A stretch of 64,000 nt of DNA. It comes from Bordetella sp. 02P26C-1 (GTDB lineage Bacteria > Pseudomonadota > Gammaproteobacteria > Burkholderiales > Burkholderiaceae_B). Shown here piece after piece: positions 18,779 through 27,501 of the stretch (its first letter is position 1; every line of letters starts with the position of its first letter). The stretch lies in assembly GCF_009763255.1 (NCBI RefSeq), contig NZ_WSJB01000010.1, positions 62,001 to 126,000 on the forward strand. The letters run 5' to 3'. A program made the position numbers and the translations under genes. The notes under the pieces are model-generated. The model did no database searches. It had not been told where the DNA came from and saw nothing but the letters and a program-made list of their open reading frames with translations.

Positions 18779-18794
18779 TGACATTCGTTTGCAG
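18779..18794. promoter_or_regulatory. Possible LacI half-operator close to the regulator start
   Basis: The right half CGTTTGCA (18786-18793) matches the two palindromes, while the left half does not. It lies about 20 bases before the lacI-type gene and could serve as a weak autoregulatory site or as a partner for looping with 18714-18729. Confidence 0.35.
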
Positions 18795-18814
18795 TCAGAA
18801 GGGAGAAAACTGAT

Positions 18815-19825
18815 ATGCCCGCCAGTTTGCAAGATGTGGCACGCATGGTTGGCGTTTCCATCAGCACCGTATCGCGCGCTCTACACCGGCCGGAAATGGT
18901 TGATGCGCAGACGCGTGAGCGCGTCAACATCGCGGTGACCGCGCTGGGTTATGTGCCGCAGGGGATTGGCCGCGCCCTGGTGTCGGGTCGCACGTACACG
19001 GTCGGTGCCGTTGTGCCTAGGATGGGCGTCTCGGCTTTCGCGCAGACGATCCAAGCCCTGCGTCATGGGCTCGGTCAGGCAAACTACACGCTCCTATTGG
19101 CGCAACCGCCGCTTAAGGAACAACATGACTTGCGCCCTCTGAAAACGCTGATTGAACGCGGGGTCGACGGGGTCGTCTTGCTCGGGAACGATTGGGCACC
19201 CGAATGGCGCAATCTCATCGCTAAACATAACCTTCCCGTGGCCACCATCTGGGCCGACGCCAAGGAGGCCCCTGCAGGGGCAATCGGCTTTGACAACTAT
19301 GAGAGCGGCAAACAGGCAGCCGAACATCTGTTAGGCCTGGGCCATCGGAAGTTCGCCCTTATCAGTGGGGATCTCGCCTCCAACCTGCGGGCGCGTCAAC
19401 GTTATCAGGCCTTATTGGAAACTATTGCTTCGGGCGGTGGCGTGCTATCGCGCAAGCTGATTGTCGAGACGGATTATGGATTCCCAGAGGGTTTCGAGGC
19501 CACGCGCAAGCTCCTGGAAACCGGCGAGTCGTTCACCGCCCTCATTTGTGGCAATGACTATCTCGCGCATGGCGCGATGGCATGTTTGCGCGAGCATGGG
19601 CAGCGTATCCCCGAGGACGTGTCCGTGATCGGATTCAACGATAGCGAATTCGCACCGTATACCTACCCGCCGCTGACGACGATTCATTTCCCTTCGCTGG
19701 AAATTGGTGCGCGCGCAGCGCAAACCATTCTGGATTCCATTGAATCGAAAGGCCCCATGCCCGCCCCGCAGATGCTGCCCACGTACCTGGTCGAGCGCAG
19801 CTCTACCGGGCCCGCAATAGTCTGA
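18815..19825 (+). CDS. LacI-family transcriptional regulator
   Basis: Regulator of 336 residues. The N-terminal helix-turn-helix and hinge helix are clear: SLQDVARMVGVSISTVSRAL, then GYVPQGIGRALVSGRT. A periplasmic-binding-protein-like sensor domain follows from about residue 60, with IGFDNYESG and GFNDSEFAPYTYPPLTTI. GGGAG precedes the ATG. It is divergent from the ABC importer operon and lies 4 kb from the TPP enzyme operon; both have CG-centred palindromes of the type this family binds. The effector is unknown. Confidence 0.93.
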   Translation: MPASLQDVARMVGVSISTVSRALHRPEMVDAQTRERVNIAVTALGYVPQGIGRALVSGRTYTVGAVVPRMGVSAFAQTIQALRHGLGQANYTLLLAQPPLKEQHDLRPLKTLIERGVDGVVLLGNDWAPEWRNLIAKHNLPVATIWADAKEAPAGAIGFDNYESGKQAAEHLLGLGHRKFALISGDLASNLRARQRYQALLETIASGGGVLSRKLIVETDYGFPEGFEATRKLLETGESFTALICGNDYLAHGAMACLREHGQRIPEDVSVIGFNDSEFAPYTYPPLTTIHFPSLEIGARAAQTILDSIESKGPMPAPQMLPTYLVERSSTGPAIV

Positions 19826-19906
19826 TCCTGAACTGGTAGTACGGACGGGATTTAGACGTTCGCCATCGTGGTTGTTTGATGGTGCGCCCGCCCGCCCGCG
19901 CAGGTC

Positions 19907-20464
19907 TCAAACGTCCATATCGCCGCCATCATCCGAGTAATCGAATCCATCGTCATACTGCTCGGGCGCCGCTTCCTCTTGTACAGGAGCCGGCTCGTCC
20001 CGGGGCGGAGGTTCCGCCGCGTGGGCGTCATTGCCAGTAAAGAGGCTTCCGAGCAGATTACCTAGCATCATCCCGCCCGCGACCCCCAACGCTGTCTGCA
20101 TGGCGCCTGCCATAAAGCCTCCGCCGGCGGGGGAAGCCGCACTCCGGCCAAAACCCGTCGTCATCCCGCTTTTCGCCGGCTCTCGAGGCGCGGCGCTGCG
20201 GCCAAAACCGGTCGATGGCGTGGCGGCAGGCCGCGACGCCTGCGCAGGCGTTTTTTCCAACTCCTGCAGGCGCGCCTGTGCCGTCTTCAATGCTTCTTGT
20301 TGCACCAGCACGGTTTGCGCCAGGTAATAGGCCGAGCCGGGATTCTTCTGCAGTTCCTCGCGGATCAACTGTTCGGCTTCAGGGTCGCGCTGAGGGGCTT
20401 GTTTTTCTACCTCTCGAATTCGGTTGAAGACGCTCTCGATAGCATTACGGTCCTGTTCGTTCAT
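19907..20464 (-). CDS. DUF2076-family protein
   Basis: Acidic, low-complexity protein of 185 residues. The N-terminal 75 residues (from MNEQDRNAIESVFNRIREVE) are helical and match DUF2076 as I remember the family. A middle part holds two GFGRSAA repeats, followed by a Gly/Ala-rich possible membrane segment (GALQTALGVAGGMMLGNLLGS-like, about 120-142) and an Asp-rich tail. The ATG at 20464 has AGGAA upstream. Its function is not known; it is convergent with the LacI gene and divergent from the efflux operon. Confidence 0.75.
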   Translation of the reverse strand: MNEQDRNAIESVFNRIREVEKQAPQRDPEAEQLIREELQKNPGSAYYLAQTVLVQQEALKTAQARLQELEKTPAQASRPAATPSTGFGRSAAPREPAKSGMTTGFGRSAASPAGGGFMAGAMQTALGVAGGMMLGNLLGSLFTGNDAHAAEPPPRDEPAPVQEEAAPEQYDDGFDYSDDGGDMDV

Positions 20465-20768
20465 TTTGAATTCCTCATGGAGCAGTTGGAGCTTCAAGCG
20501 GTGGCGCGACCGCAGTCGGTCTGAGTCGCCGTGTTGTGAAGAGACCAATGGCATACCGCTTTGGTTCCCGTTAGCCTCCAGTTTCGTCGAGCTTCACCGT
20601 CATTAGCTTTGTAAGCTCTGCCGTGCAACCATAGCGGGAGCGAAGGCTACCAGTGCCCAATAGCGTTAGGAACATTTCTTGCTGTACCCCGCAGCCGCGC
20701 GAGCGTCTGCTCAATCTCTACCTATAACTGAATGCGCCGGGCGGCGACAATAGTTGGAGCATAAAAAC
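20465..20768. other. Intergenic region between divergent DUF2076 and efflux genes
   Basis: About 300 bases with no gene that I can support. It must contain promoters for both flanking genes. I see no clear consensus promoter or repeat; a short TTGCTGT is present near 20680. Confidence 0.4.
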
Positions 20769-21773
20769 ATGAAAAAAACCGTCATTGCTGTCGTGATCTT
20801 GACGGGTTTGGCAATACTTGGCGGCGTGTGGTGGTACACCAAGGCTAATGTCGACGACAACAACTTAGCCCTTCACGGCAACGTTGACATCCGCCAAGTG
20901 TCACTGGCCTTCGATGGTAATGGACGCGTCGTGGCGCTGCATGCCGAAGAAGGCGACAGCGTCAAAGCCGGTCAGGTTCTTGGCGTATTGGACACCAAAA
21001 CCCTGGAATTGCAGGCGCAACAGGCTCGCGCCCAGATTGAAGTGCAGCGGCAAAACCTGCTACGCCTGAGCAATGGTTCGCGTCCCGAAGAAGTCGCGCA
21101 AGCACGCAGCCGTCTGGCCGCCGCACAAGCGGATGCGTCGCGCGCGAAGCAGGATTTGAAACGCCTGCAGGGGATCTCCGCCAATACGCAGGGACGGGGC
21201 GTCAGCGCTCAGGAAATGGATCTGGCGCGTAGCAACGTAAAGGTCGCCCAAGCCCGGGCGGCGGAACAAGAAGAAGCATTGCGCATCGCGGAAATGGGCC
21301 CACGCAAAGAGGAACTAGCTGCGGCCGAGGCGCAATTGCAAGCGTCCCAAGCGCAGCTTGCGCTTTTCGAGCATCAGATCGCTCAAGGGGAACTCAAGGC
21401 CCCCGCGGATGCAGTCGTGCGCTCGCGCTTACTGGAACCGGGCGATATGGCCACGCCCCAGAAAGCCGCATTCTCGTTGGCACTCACGCAACCCAAATGG
21501 GTGCGCGTCTTCGTGAGCGAATCCGATCTTGGCCGAATTCAACCTGGCATGGCCGCTAAGGTTTATACGGATAGTCGCCCTGGTCAGCCGATAGACGGCA
21601 GGGTGGGCTATATCTCTTCGGTGGCCGAGTTCACGCCAAAATCCGTGCAAACCGAGGGACTGCGCACCAGCCTCGTTTACGAACTGCGCGTGCAGGTCGA
21701 AGACCTGGACAACCAACTCAGGCTGGGGCAGCCGGCGACAGTGCGATTCCCTGGAGGCGAGACACCCCAATGA
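20769..21773 (+). CDS. HlyD-type periplasmic adaptor of an ABC efflux system (YbhG-like)
   Basis: Membrane fusion protein of 334 residues with an N-terminal signal anchor (KKTVIAVVILTGLAILGGVW), a lipoyl-like half (GNVDIRQVSLAFDGNGRV... EEGDSVKAGQVLG), a long coiled coil (about 75-200) and a C-terminal beta-barrel. Size and gene order match E. coli YbhG. GGAG upstream supports the ATG at 20769. It bridges the YbhS/YbhR-like permeases to the outer-membrane channel encoded downstream. Its stop overlaps the ATPase start by 4 bases. Confidence 0.9.
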   Translation: MKKTVIAVVILTGLAILGGVWWYTKANVDDNNLALHGNVDIRQVSLAFDGNGRVVALHAEEGDSVKAGQVLGVLDTKTLELQAQQARAQIEVQRQNLLRLSNGSRPEEVAQARSRLAAAQADASRAKQDLKRLQGISANTQGRGVSAQEMDLARSNVKVAQARAAEQEEALRIAEMGPRKEELAAAEAQLQASQAQLALFEHQIAQGELKAPADAVVRSRLLEPGDMATPQKAAFSLALTQPKWVRVFVSESDLGRIQPGMAAKVYTDSRPGQPIDGRVGYISSVAEFTPKSVQTEGLRTSLVYELRVQVEDLDNQLRLGQPATVRFPGGETPQ

Positions 21774-23572
21774 GCGAGCGCGAAGCCATCGTCCTGGCCA
21801 GGGACCTGCGCAAGACATTCGCCTCGCCTACCGGTGATCCACTGCACGCCATTAACGACATCTCGCTACAGGTAAGGGGCGGCAGACTGACAGCGTTGGT
21901 GGGCCCGGATGGCGCGGGAAAAACCACGCTGCTGCGCATGGCCGCCGGCTTGCTTAAGCCGGATGCGGGTACGTTGGAGGTGCTTGGCATCGATGTCGCC
22001 AAGGATCCTCAGGCGGTGCAGGATCGCATCAGTTATATGCCGCAGCGGTTCGGCCTGTACGAGGATCTGGGCGTACAGGAAAACCTGGACTTGTACGCAG
22101 ATCTGCACGGCGTACCGCGCCAGGTGCGCCGCGAGCGCTTTAGCAGGTTGCTGCACATGACGGATCTGACGGATTTCGTCCATCGGCCAGCAGGCAAACT
22201 CTCTGGCGGCATGAAGCAAAAGCTCGGCTTGGCTTGTACCTTGGTCCGATCGCCCGATCTTTTGTTGCTCGATGAGCCCAGTGTCGGCGTGGACCCCTTG
22301 TCGCGCCGCGAACTCTGGAAAATCCTACAGCAACTCGTGCAAGAAGAAGAGCTCAGCGTGCTGGTTAGCACCGCCTATATGGACGAAGCAGAACGTTGTG
22401 CGCATGTCTATGTCATGAGTGAAGGCAGCGTGTTGGCCGATGGACCGCCTGACGAACTGGCCAGCCGAGCGCGGGGCTTGACCTTCATGGTGGCGCCTAC
22501 GGCCGATACGCCAGCACGGGATCAGCAAGCCAGGCTAATCGATGCCCGAGCAACGATCATCGACGCCGTGCCTAAAGGCGGCTCTGTGCACTATATCCGC
22601 TATCCTGAGGCCCAGCCGGGGGATCTGAATCGGTTGATCTCGGGCTTACAACCTGTGCCATGCCAGGAAGAGCTCGAAGACGCATTCATGATGATGTTGC
22701 GACAGAGCCAGCATCAGCGAGAGGCAGTCGAGACGGGTGACGCACGCATTACTACGTCGGATACGGTCGTTCGGAAGGGTGTCGGGGACGGAAAACCTGT
22801 CATCGTGGTACGCGATCTAGTGCGTAAATTCGGCGATTTCACCGCTGTGGCCAGCACCTCATTCGATGTGGCGCGTGGCGAAATCTTTGGGCTGCTCGGA
22901 CCCAATGGCGCGGGTAAGACGACAACATTTCGCATGTTGTGTGGACTGCTTCCCGCTTCCAGCGGACATCTCGAAGTGGTGGGGTTGGATCTGCGCCGCG
23001 CGCGCGCACAAGCACGTGCTCGCATAGGCTATGTCTCGCAAAAATTCGCGCTCTACGGCAACCTCTCCGTGCGCGAAAACCTGGAGTTCTTTGGCGGCGT
23101 CTATGGCTTGCGCGGCCGCAGGCTGCAAGAGCGCGTGAGCGCCACCATTGAACAGTTTGGCCTGGCACCAAATGCGATCAGCGGTCTTTTGCCTGGAGGC
23201 TATAAACAGCGCCTTGCGATGGCGGCGGCCTTGCTGCATCAGCCAGAGATTCTGTTCCTTGATGAGCCAACCAGCGGTATCGATCCGTTGGCACGACGCG
23301 CGTTCTGGCGAACGATCACTTCGTTGGCCCAACAGGGCGTGACCATCATCGTCACGACGCACTTCATGGAGGAAGCCGAATACTGCGATCGCATCGCGAT
23401 TCAAGACGCTGGAAAAATGCTGGCGCTCGGCACACCGCAGCAGGTGCGCGAGCAGGCTGGGCAGGGACGAGACGCGAGCCGACAAATGGATATGAATAGC
23501 GCCTTCATTGCCATCGTGGAACAAGGACGTGCAGAGGCGACGGCGTCGCATAGGTCGGAGGCACTGGCATGA
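21770..23572 (+). CDS. ABC efflux ATPase with two nucleotide-binding domains (YbhF-like)
   Basis: The 600-residue cytoplasmic protein holds two complete ABC domains. The first has GPDGAGKTT, LSGGMKQK and LLLLDEPSVGVDP. The second has GPNGAGKTT, LPGGYKQR and ILFLDEPTSGIDP. The second signature reads LPGG rather than LSGG, so the two sites may not be equivalent. YbhF of E. coli has the same fused layout and drives the YbhS-YbhR pair, which is implicated in tetracycline and cation/drug export. Both ends overlap neighbouring genes by 4 bases. Confidence 0.92.
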   Translation: MSEREAIVLARDLRKTFASPTGDPLHAINDISLQVRGGRLTALVGPDGAGKTTLLRMAAGLLKPDAGTLEVLGIDVAKDPQAVQDRISYMPQRFGLYEDLGVQENLDLYADLHGVPRQVRRERFSRLLHMTDLTDFVHRPAGKLSGGMKQKLGLACTLVRSPDLLLLDEPSVGVDPLSRRELWKILQQLVQEEELSVLVSTAYMDEAERCAHVYVMSEGSVLADGPPDELASRARGLTFMVAPTADTPARDQQARLIDARATIIDAVPKGGSVHYIRYPEAQPGDLNRLISGLQPVPCQEELEDAFMMMLRQSQHQREAVETGDARITTSDTVVRKGVGDGKPVIVVRDLVRKFGDFTAVASTSFDVARGEIFGLLGPNGAGKTTTFRMLCGLLPASSGHLEVVGLDLRRARAQARARIGYVSQKFALYGNLSVRENLEFFGGVYGLRGRRLQERVSATIEQFGLAPNAISGLLPGGYKQRLAMAAALLHQPEILFLDEPTSGIDPLARRAFWRTITSLAQQGVTIIVTTHFMEEAEYCDRIAIQDAGKMLALGTPQQVREQAGQGRDASRQMDMNSAFIAIVEQGRAEATASHRSEALA

Positions 23573-24753
23573 ACGTTGAACAAGCGCCGCGCCAACCAGA
23601 CAACAGCCATACCCGCGTGCGCGCTCAGGGCTCGGGCTTTAGCGGCCGCTTTTTGGCGCTATTGCGCAAGGAAATCAGGCAGGTGTTGCGCGACAAAAGC
23701 GATCTCGCCATCGGCCTGTTGTTGCCGGTCGCGCTGATCTTGCTGTTCGGCTATGGTCTGTCCTTCGACGTCAAGAATGCACCCATCGCGGTGGCCATGG
23801 AAGACCGGGCACCTCTGCCCCGTGAGATCGTCGCCGGCATGCAGGGGTCGGACTATCTCGATCCTCTGATCGTGCCCGACATGCGCGAGGCCGAACGCTT
23901 GATGCGAGCGGGCGACGTGGTGGGCATTCTGCGTATCCCGGTGGATTTCTCGCGTCGTTTCAATCAAGGCGACGCCCGGGTACAACTCATACTGAACGGC
24001 GTGGACTCGACTTCGGCATCCAGTATCGAAGGCTACATCAATGGCGTCTTAGGCATCTGGGCACAACGTCAGGCGGATCGAGGTGGCAATAAAGCCGGTG
24101 CTGCCGGCAGCGTGGAAGTCGTGCAGCGCATGTGGTTTAACGAGGCTGGAGAAAGCCGTTGGTATCTGGTGCCAGGGCTTATCGTGCTGGTGCTTACCTT
24201 GGTAGGCGCTTTTCTGACCTCGCTATTGATTGCGCGTGAATGGGAACGAGGCACGTTGGAATCCCTGTTTGTCACGCCGGTGCGGCCCTTGGAAATCGTG
24301 TTGTCCAAGATCGTGCCGTATTTGGTGATAGGCGCGATTGATTTGCTGATGTGTTTGCTGGCCTCGCACTTTCTCTTTCACGTGCCGGTGCGGGGCTCGT
24401 TGTTTGTCATCACGATGGTCTCGATGCTGTACCTGCTGGTGTCGCTACTGCTGGGGCTTTTCATATCCGCCGCGGTGCGCAATCAATTTCAGGCCAGCCA
24501 GATCGCGCTATTGGCGAGCTTCATGCCTGCCATGATGTTATCCGGGTTCGTGTTCGATTTGCGCAATATGCCAGCAGTGATCCAGTACATCAGTCAGCTG
24601 TTACCCGCCACGCACTTCATGGTGTTGATCAAGACGCTGTTTCTGGCGGGGGATCACTGGCCTACGATCGCGCAGAGTTCCGCTGTTCTGGCGCTGTATG
24701 CGGTGTTGCTGACAATCGGCACCTGCCGCAAGCTGCGCAAAAGCCTGGAGTGA
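23569..24753 (+). CDS. ABC-2 type efflux permease (YbhS-like)
   Basis: Membrane protein of 394 residues with the ABC-2 layout: one N-terminal segment (DLAIGLLLPVALILLFGYGL), a large periplasmic domain (about 60-195) and five C-terminal segments from about residue 203. The family marker REWERGTLESLFVTPVRPLE lies near 222. Paired with the next gene, it forms the heterodimeric channel for the fused ATPase upstream. Confidence 0.92.
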   Translation: MNVEQAPRQPDNSHTRVRAQGSGFSGRFLALLRKEIRQVLRDKSDLAIGLLLPVALILLFGYGLSFDVKNAPIAVAMEDRAPLPREIVAGMQGSDYLDPLIVPDMREAERLMRAGDVVGILRIPVDFSRRFNQGDARVQLILNGVDSTSASSIEGYINGVLGIWAQRQADRGGNKAGAAGSVEVVQRMWFNEAGESRWYLVPGLIVLVLTLVGAFLTSLLIAREWERGTLESLFVTPVRPLEIVLSKIVPYLVIGAIDLLMCLLASHFLFHVPVRGSLFVITMVSMLYLLVSLLLGLFISAAVRNQFQASQIALLASFMPAMMLSGFVFDLRNMPAVIQYISQLLPATHFMVLIKTLFLAGDHWPTIAQSSAVLALYAVLLTIGTCRKLRKSLE

Positions 24754-24756
24754 CGT

Positions 24757-25872
24757 ATGGCTGCCTTCCTCGTCACCCTCGCTCAGATCGCCGCGCTCAT
24801 CCGCAAGGAAATCCTCGACTTGCTGAAGGATCCCTCGGCCCGGTTCGTGCTTTTCGCACCCGCTTTGATTCAAGCGTTGTTGTTTGGCTATGGCGCGACA
24901 TACGATTTGAACCACGTGCCGTACGCCGTGCTTGATCAAAGCCGGGGCAAGGCTGCGACAGAGTTGCTGGCGCGGCTGGACGGCACGGGAGTGTTTCATC
25001 GGGTCTCCACGCTCAGCTCGTCGAATCAGATCGCCGAGACCATCGACAGTAATCGAGCGCTGGTGGTGCTGGCGATACCCGCCGATTTCGAACAGCGCCT
25101 GGAGACGGGCCAACGCGCCCCGCTACAGGTCATTCTGGACGGACGAAATTCCTTGACCGCCAGTTCCGCGGCAGCCTATGTCAGCTCGATCGTGGGCAGC
25201 TACAACGCTTCGAACGGAACGGGCGCACCAGGCATACAAGTGGATAGACGCGCGTGGTTTAACCCTAACCTGGAGTCGCGTTGGAACATGATGCCGGCCC
25301 TGATAGGCGCGCTAAGTATGCTGCAAACCTTGCTGGTTGCCGCCTTGTCCGTCGCGCGCGAACGGGAGCAAGGCACGTTTGATCAGCTACTGGTCACGCC
25401 GCTTACGCCCATGCAGATCCTCATCGGTAAAGCGGTGCCCGCGATCATTATCGGCCTGATGCAGTCAACGATTATCTTCCTGGTGACGCGATTCTGGTTC
25501 CAGATACCGATGAGCGGCTCGGTTGTGTTGCTGTATCTGGGATTGCTTACCTTCACCATCGCTTCGGTGGGCCTGGGCTTGTCAATATCGGCACTGTCAT
25601 TGACCATGCAGCAGGCCATGCTGTTCTCGTTCCTGCTCATCATGCCACTAATGCTGCTCTCGGGCCTATTGACCTCCGTGCGCAATATGCCCGAGCCGCT
25701 GCAAATCGTCACCTACGCCAACCCGCTGCGCTTTGGCACTTCCATCGTGCGGCGTGTTTACTTGGAAGGCGCGGGTTTTACCGATGTGGCCCTTGACTTC
25801 ATACCATTGCTGGTAATGGCTGCGATCACTCTGCCCCTGGCGGCGTGGTTGTTCCGTAACCGGTTAACTTGA
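24757..25872 (+). CDS. ABC-2 type efflux permease (YbhR-like)
   Basis: The 371-residue partner of the preceding permease, with the same architecture: N-terminal segment with FAPALIQALLFGYGATYDL, a periplasmic domain, then RAREQGTFDQLLVTPLTP-like sequence (here VAREREQGTFDQLLVTP) and five C-terminal membrane segments. It starts 3 bases after the YbhS-like stop, and its own TGA overlaps the ATG of the outer-membrane channel. Confidence 0.92.
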   Translation: MAAFLVTLAQIAALIRKEILDLLKDPSARFVLFAPALIQALLFGYGATYDLNHVPYAVLDQSRGKAATELLARLDGTGVFHRVSTLSSSNQIAETIDSNRALVVLAIPADFEQRLETGQRAPLQVILDGRNSLTASSAAAYVSSIVGSYNASNGTGAPGIQVDRRAWFNPNLESRWNMMPALIGALSMLQTLLVAALSVAREREQGTFDQLLVTPLTPMQILIGKAVPAIIIGLMQSTIIFLVTRFWFQIPMSGSVVLLYLGLLTFTIASVGLGLSISALSLTMQQAMLFSFLLIMPLMLLSGLLTSVRNMPEPLQIVTYANPLRFGTSIVRRVYLEGAGFTDVALDFIPLLVMAAITLPLAAWLFRNRLT

Positions 25873-27410
25873 TGCGGATACTCGCTATGTTTGAGGAACG
25901 ACGATCAGGCATTACATCGTGGCTGTTGACGATCAGTGTGGTCACGTTGACGCTGGCGGGATGTACTGTTGGACCAGACTTTACCAAGCCCACCACACAG
26001 GCGCCCGACGACTGGACCAGTTGGCGTAGCGTCGATGACAGCCTGCAGGTGGCGCCAGGCTCGGATGCGGCTTTGCCACCGCAGTGGTGGCGCGCTTACG
26101 AGGACCCGGTGCTGGACCGATTGCTGCAGCGTGCGTTCGTGGCCAGTCCCGATCTGATGACAGCCGCATTGCGCTTTGCGCAAGCACGTGCACAGCGTGA
26201 CACGACGGCGGCCCAGCGTGGCCCGGACTTGTCCGCGAACGGCGGAATCACTCGCCAGCGGCAAAGCGAATATGGTGCCGGCACCCGGCTGATCGATGCC
26301 GTCGCTGGCGGCGCGAATCGCGATGAGGTGGTCAAGCTGCTGTCCGAGCCATTTACGTTGTACCAGGCAGGCTTTGATGCCTCCTGGGAGTTGGATTTGT
26401 GGGGCCGCGTGCGCCGCTCCGTCGAAGCCGCGGATGCCGACGTCGCGCAGCAAGCCGCGCTCTTGGATATGGCGCGGCTCTCGCTTGCTAGCGATGTGGC
26501 CCGCGCCTATTTTGGTTTAAGAACAGCTCAACATCAGATAAGCCTCACGCGCGAGGATATCGCCGCCTTGCAGGAGCGCCTGTCGCTGCTCGAAGCCTAT
26601 GTGCGCGGTGGCACAATGGATCACTTGAATTTGCAGCAGCAACGCGCAGAGGTCTCTATGCTGAAAGCGCAATTGCCGGGCCTGCTGGCGCAAGAGGGCG
26701 CGAATATCAATCAAATCTCGCTGCTGTTGGGCGTGCCGCCCGGCGAACTGCGGCAGGAGTTAACAGCGGCTCCCACGCAATTGAATGCACGATTGCCCGA
26801 TCTGGCCCTGGGCCTGCCCTCCGAGGTTGCAAAGCGTCGTCCCGACATCCGCGCGGCCGAGGCACGCTTGCATAGCGCGACGGCCAATATCGGCATCGCC
26901 CAGGCGGCGTTATACCCCAGCATCCGCCTGGGCGCCCGATTCGGGTATGAGAGCTACTTGAGCGGTGAATTCGCGGACTGGGGCAGTCGTACCTGGTCCA
27001 TTGGTCCCAGCCTGGATCTACCGATCTTCGATCATGGTCGGCGAAAAAGCGTGGTGCGCTTGCGTGAACTGCAGCAGCAAGAGGCGGCGGTGAACTATCA
27101 GCAAACCGTCCTGAAAGCTTGGCAGGAAATCGACGACGCCCTGAGCGCCTATACGGCCGATCAGCAGGCGCTCCACGAGCAGGAATTGCGCGTGCAAGCG
27201 GCGCAGGATGCCTACCAGTTGGCCCAGGCGCGTTACGAAGGCGGAGCCGCCGACTTCCTGACTGTGTTGGATACTCAACGCAGCTATATCGCAGCGCGCC
27301 GCGATCTGGCCACGAGTCAGGGGCAAATGAATAATCGATATGTGGCGGTCAACAAGGCGCTGGGAAATGTCTCTTCGCCGCCAGTGACGCAGACGCCCGC
27401 GCCTCAATAG
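25872..27410 (+). CDS. Outer-membrane efflux lipoprotein (NodT/OprM family)
   Basis: TolC-fold channel of 512 residues. A lipoprotein signal ends in the lipobox LAGC near residue 28-31, followed by TVGPDFTKP, the usual start of NodT-family channels. Two OEP repeats follow, with SWELDLWGRVRRSVEAADAD in the first and ELQQQEAAVNYQQTVLKAWQ in the second. The ATG overlaps the YbhR-like TGA. With the adaptor, ATPase and permeases it makes a complete tripartite ABC pump; E. coli ybhGFSR lacks a linked channel gene, so this operon is self-contained. Confidence 0.93.
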   Translation: MRILAMFEERRSGITSWLLTISVVTLTLAGCTVGPDFTKPTTQAPDDWTSWRSVDDSLQVAPGSDAALPPQWWRAYEDPVLDRLLQRAFVASPDLMTAALRFAQARAQRDTTAAQRGPDLSANGGITRQRQSEYGAGTRLIDAVAGGANRDEVVKLLSEPFTLYQAGFDASWELDLWGRVRRSVEAADADVAQQAALLDMARLSLASDVARAYFGLRTAQHQISLTREDIAALQERLSLLEAYVRGGTMDHLNLQQQRAEVSMLKAQLPGLLAQEGANINQISLLLGVPPGELRQELTAAPTQLNARLPDLALGLPSEVAKRRPDIRAAEARLHSATANIGIAQAALYPSIRLGARFGYESYLSGEFADWGSRTWSIGPSLDLPIFDHGRRKSVVRLRELQQQEAAVNYQQTVLKAWQEIDDALSAYTADQQALHEQELRVQAAQDAYQLAQARYEGGAADFLTVLDTQRSYIAARRDLATSQGQMNNRYVAVNKALGNVSSPPVTQTPAPQ

Positions 27411-27458
27411 CGCCGACAGCGGGTGTGTGCGCGATTGCACACCTGTCGGTGCGCGTAC

Positions 27459-27493
27459 GGTTATCTGTTCTGCTACGCGCAGAACAGATAACC
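27459..27493. terminator. Perfect 14-bp hairpin between convergent genes
   Basis: GGTTATCTGTTCTG (27459-27472) pairs exactly with 27480-27493 across a 7-base loop. It lies between the outer-membrane channel (+) and the MscS gene (-), so it probably serves both strands, although no T-run follows on either side. Confidence 0.65.
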
Positions 27494-27501
27494 ATATCAA
27501 C

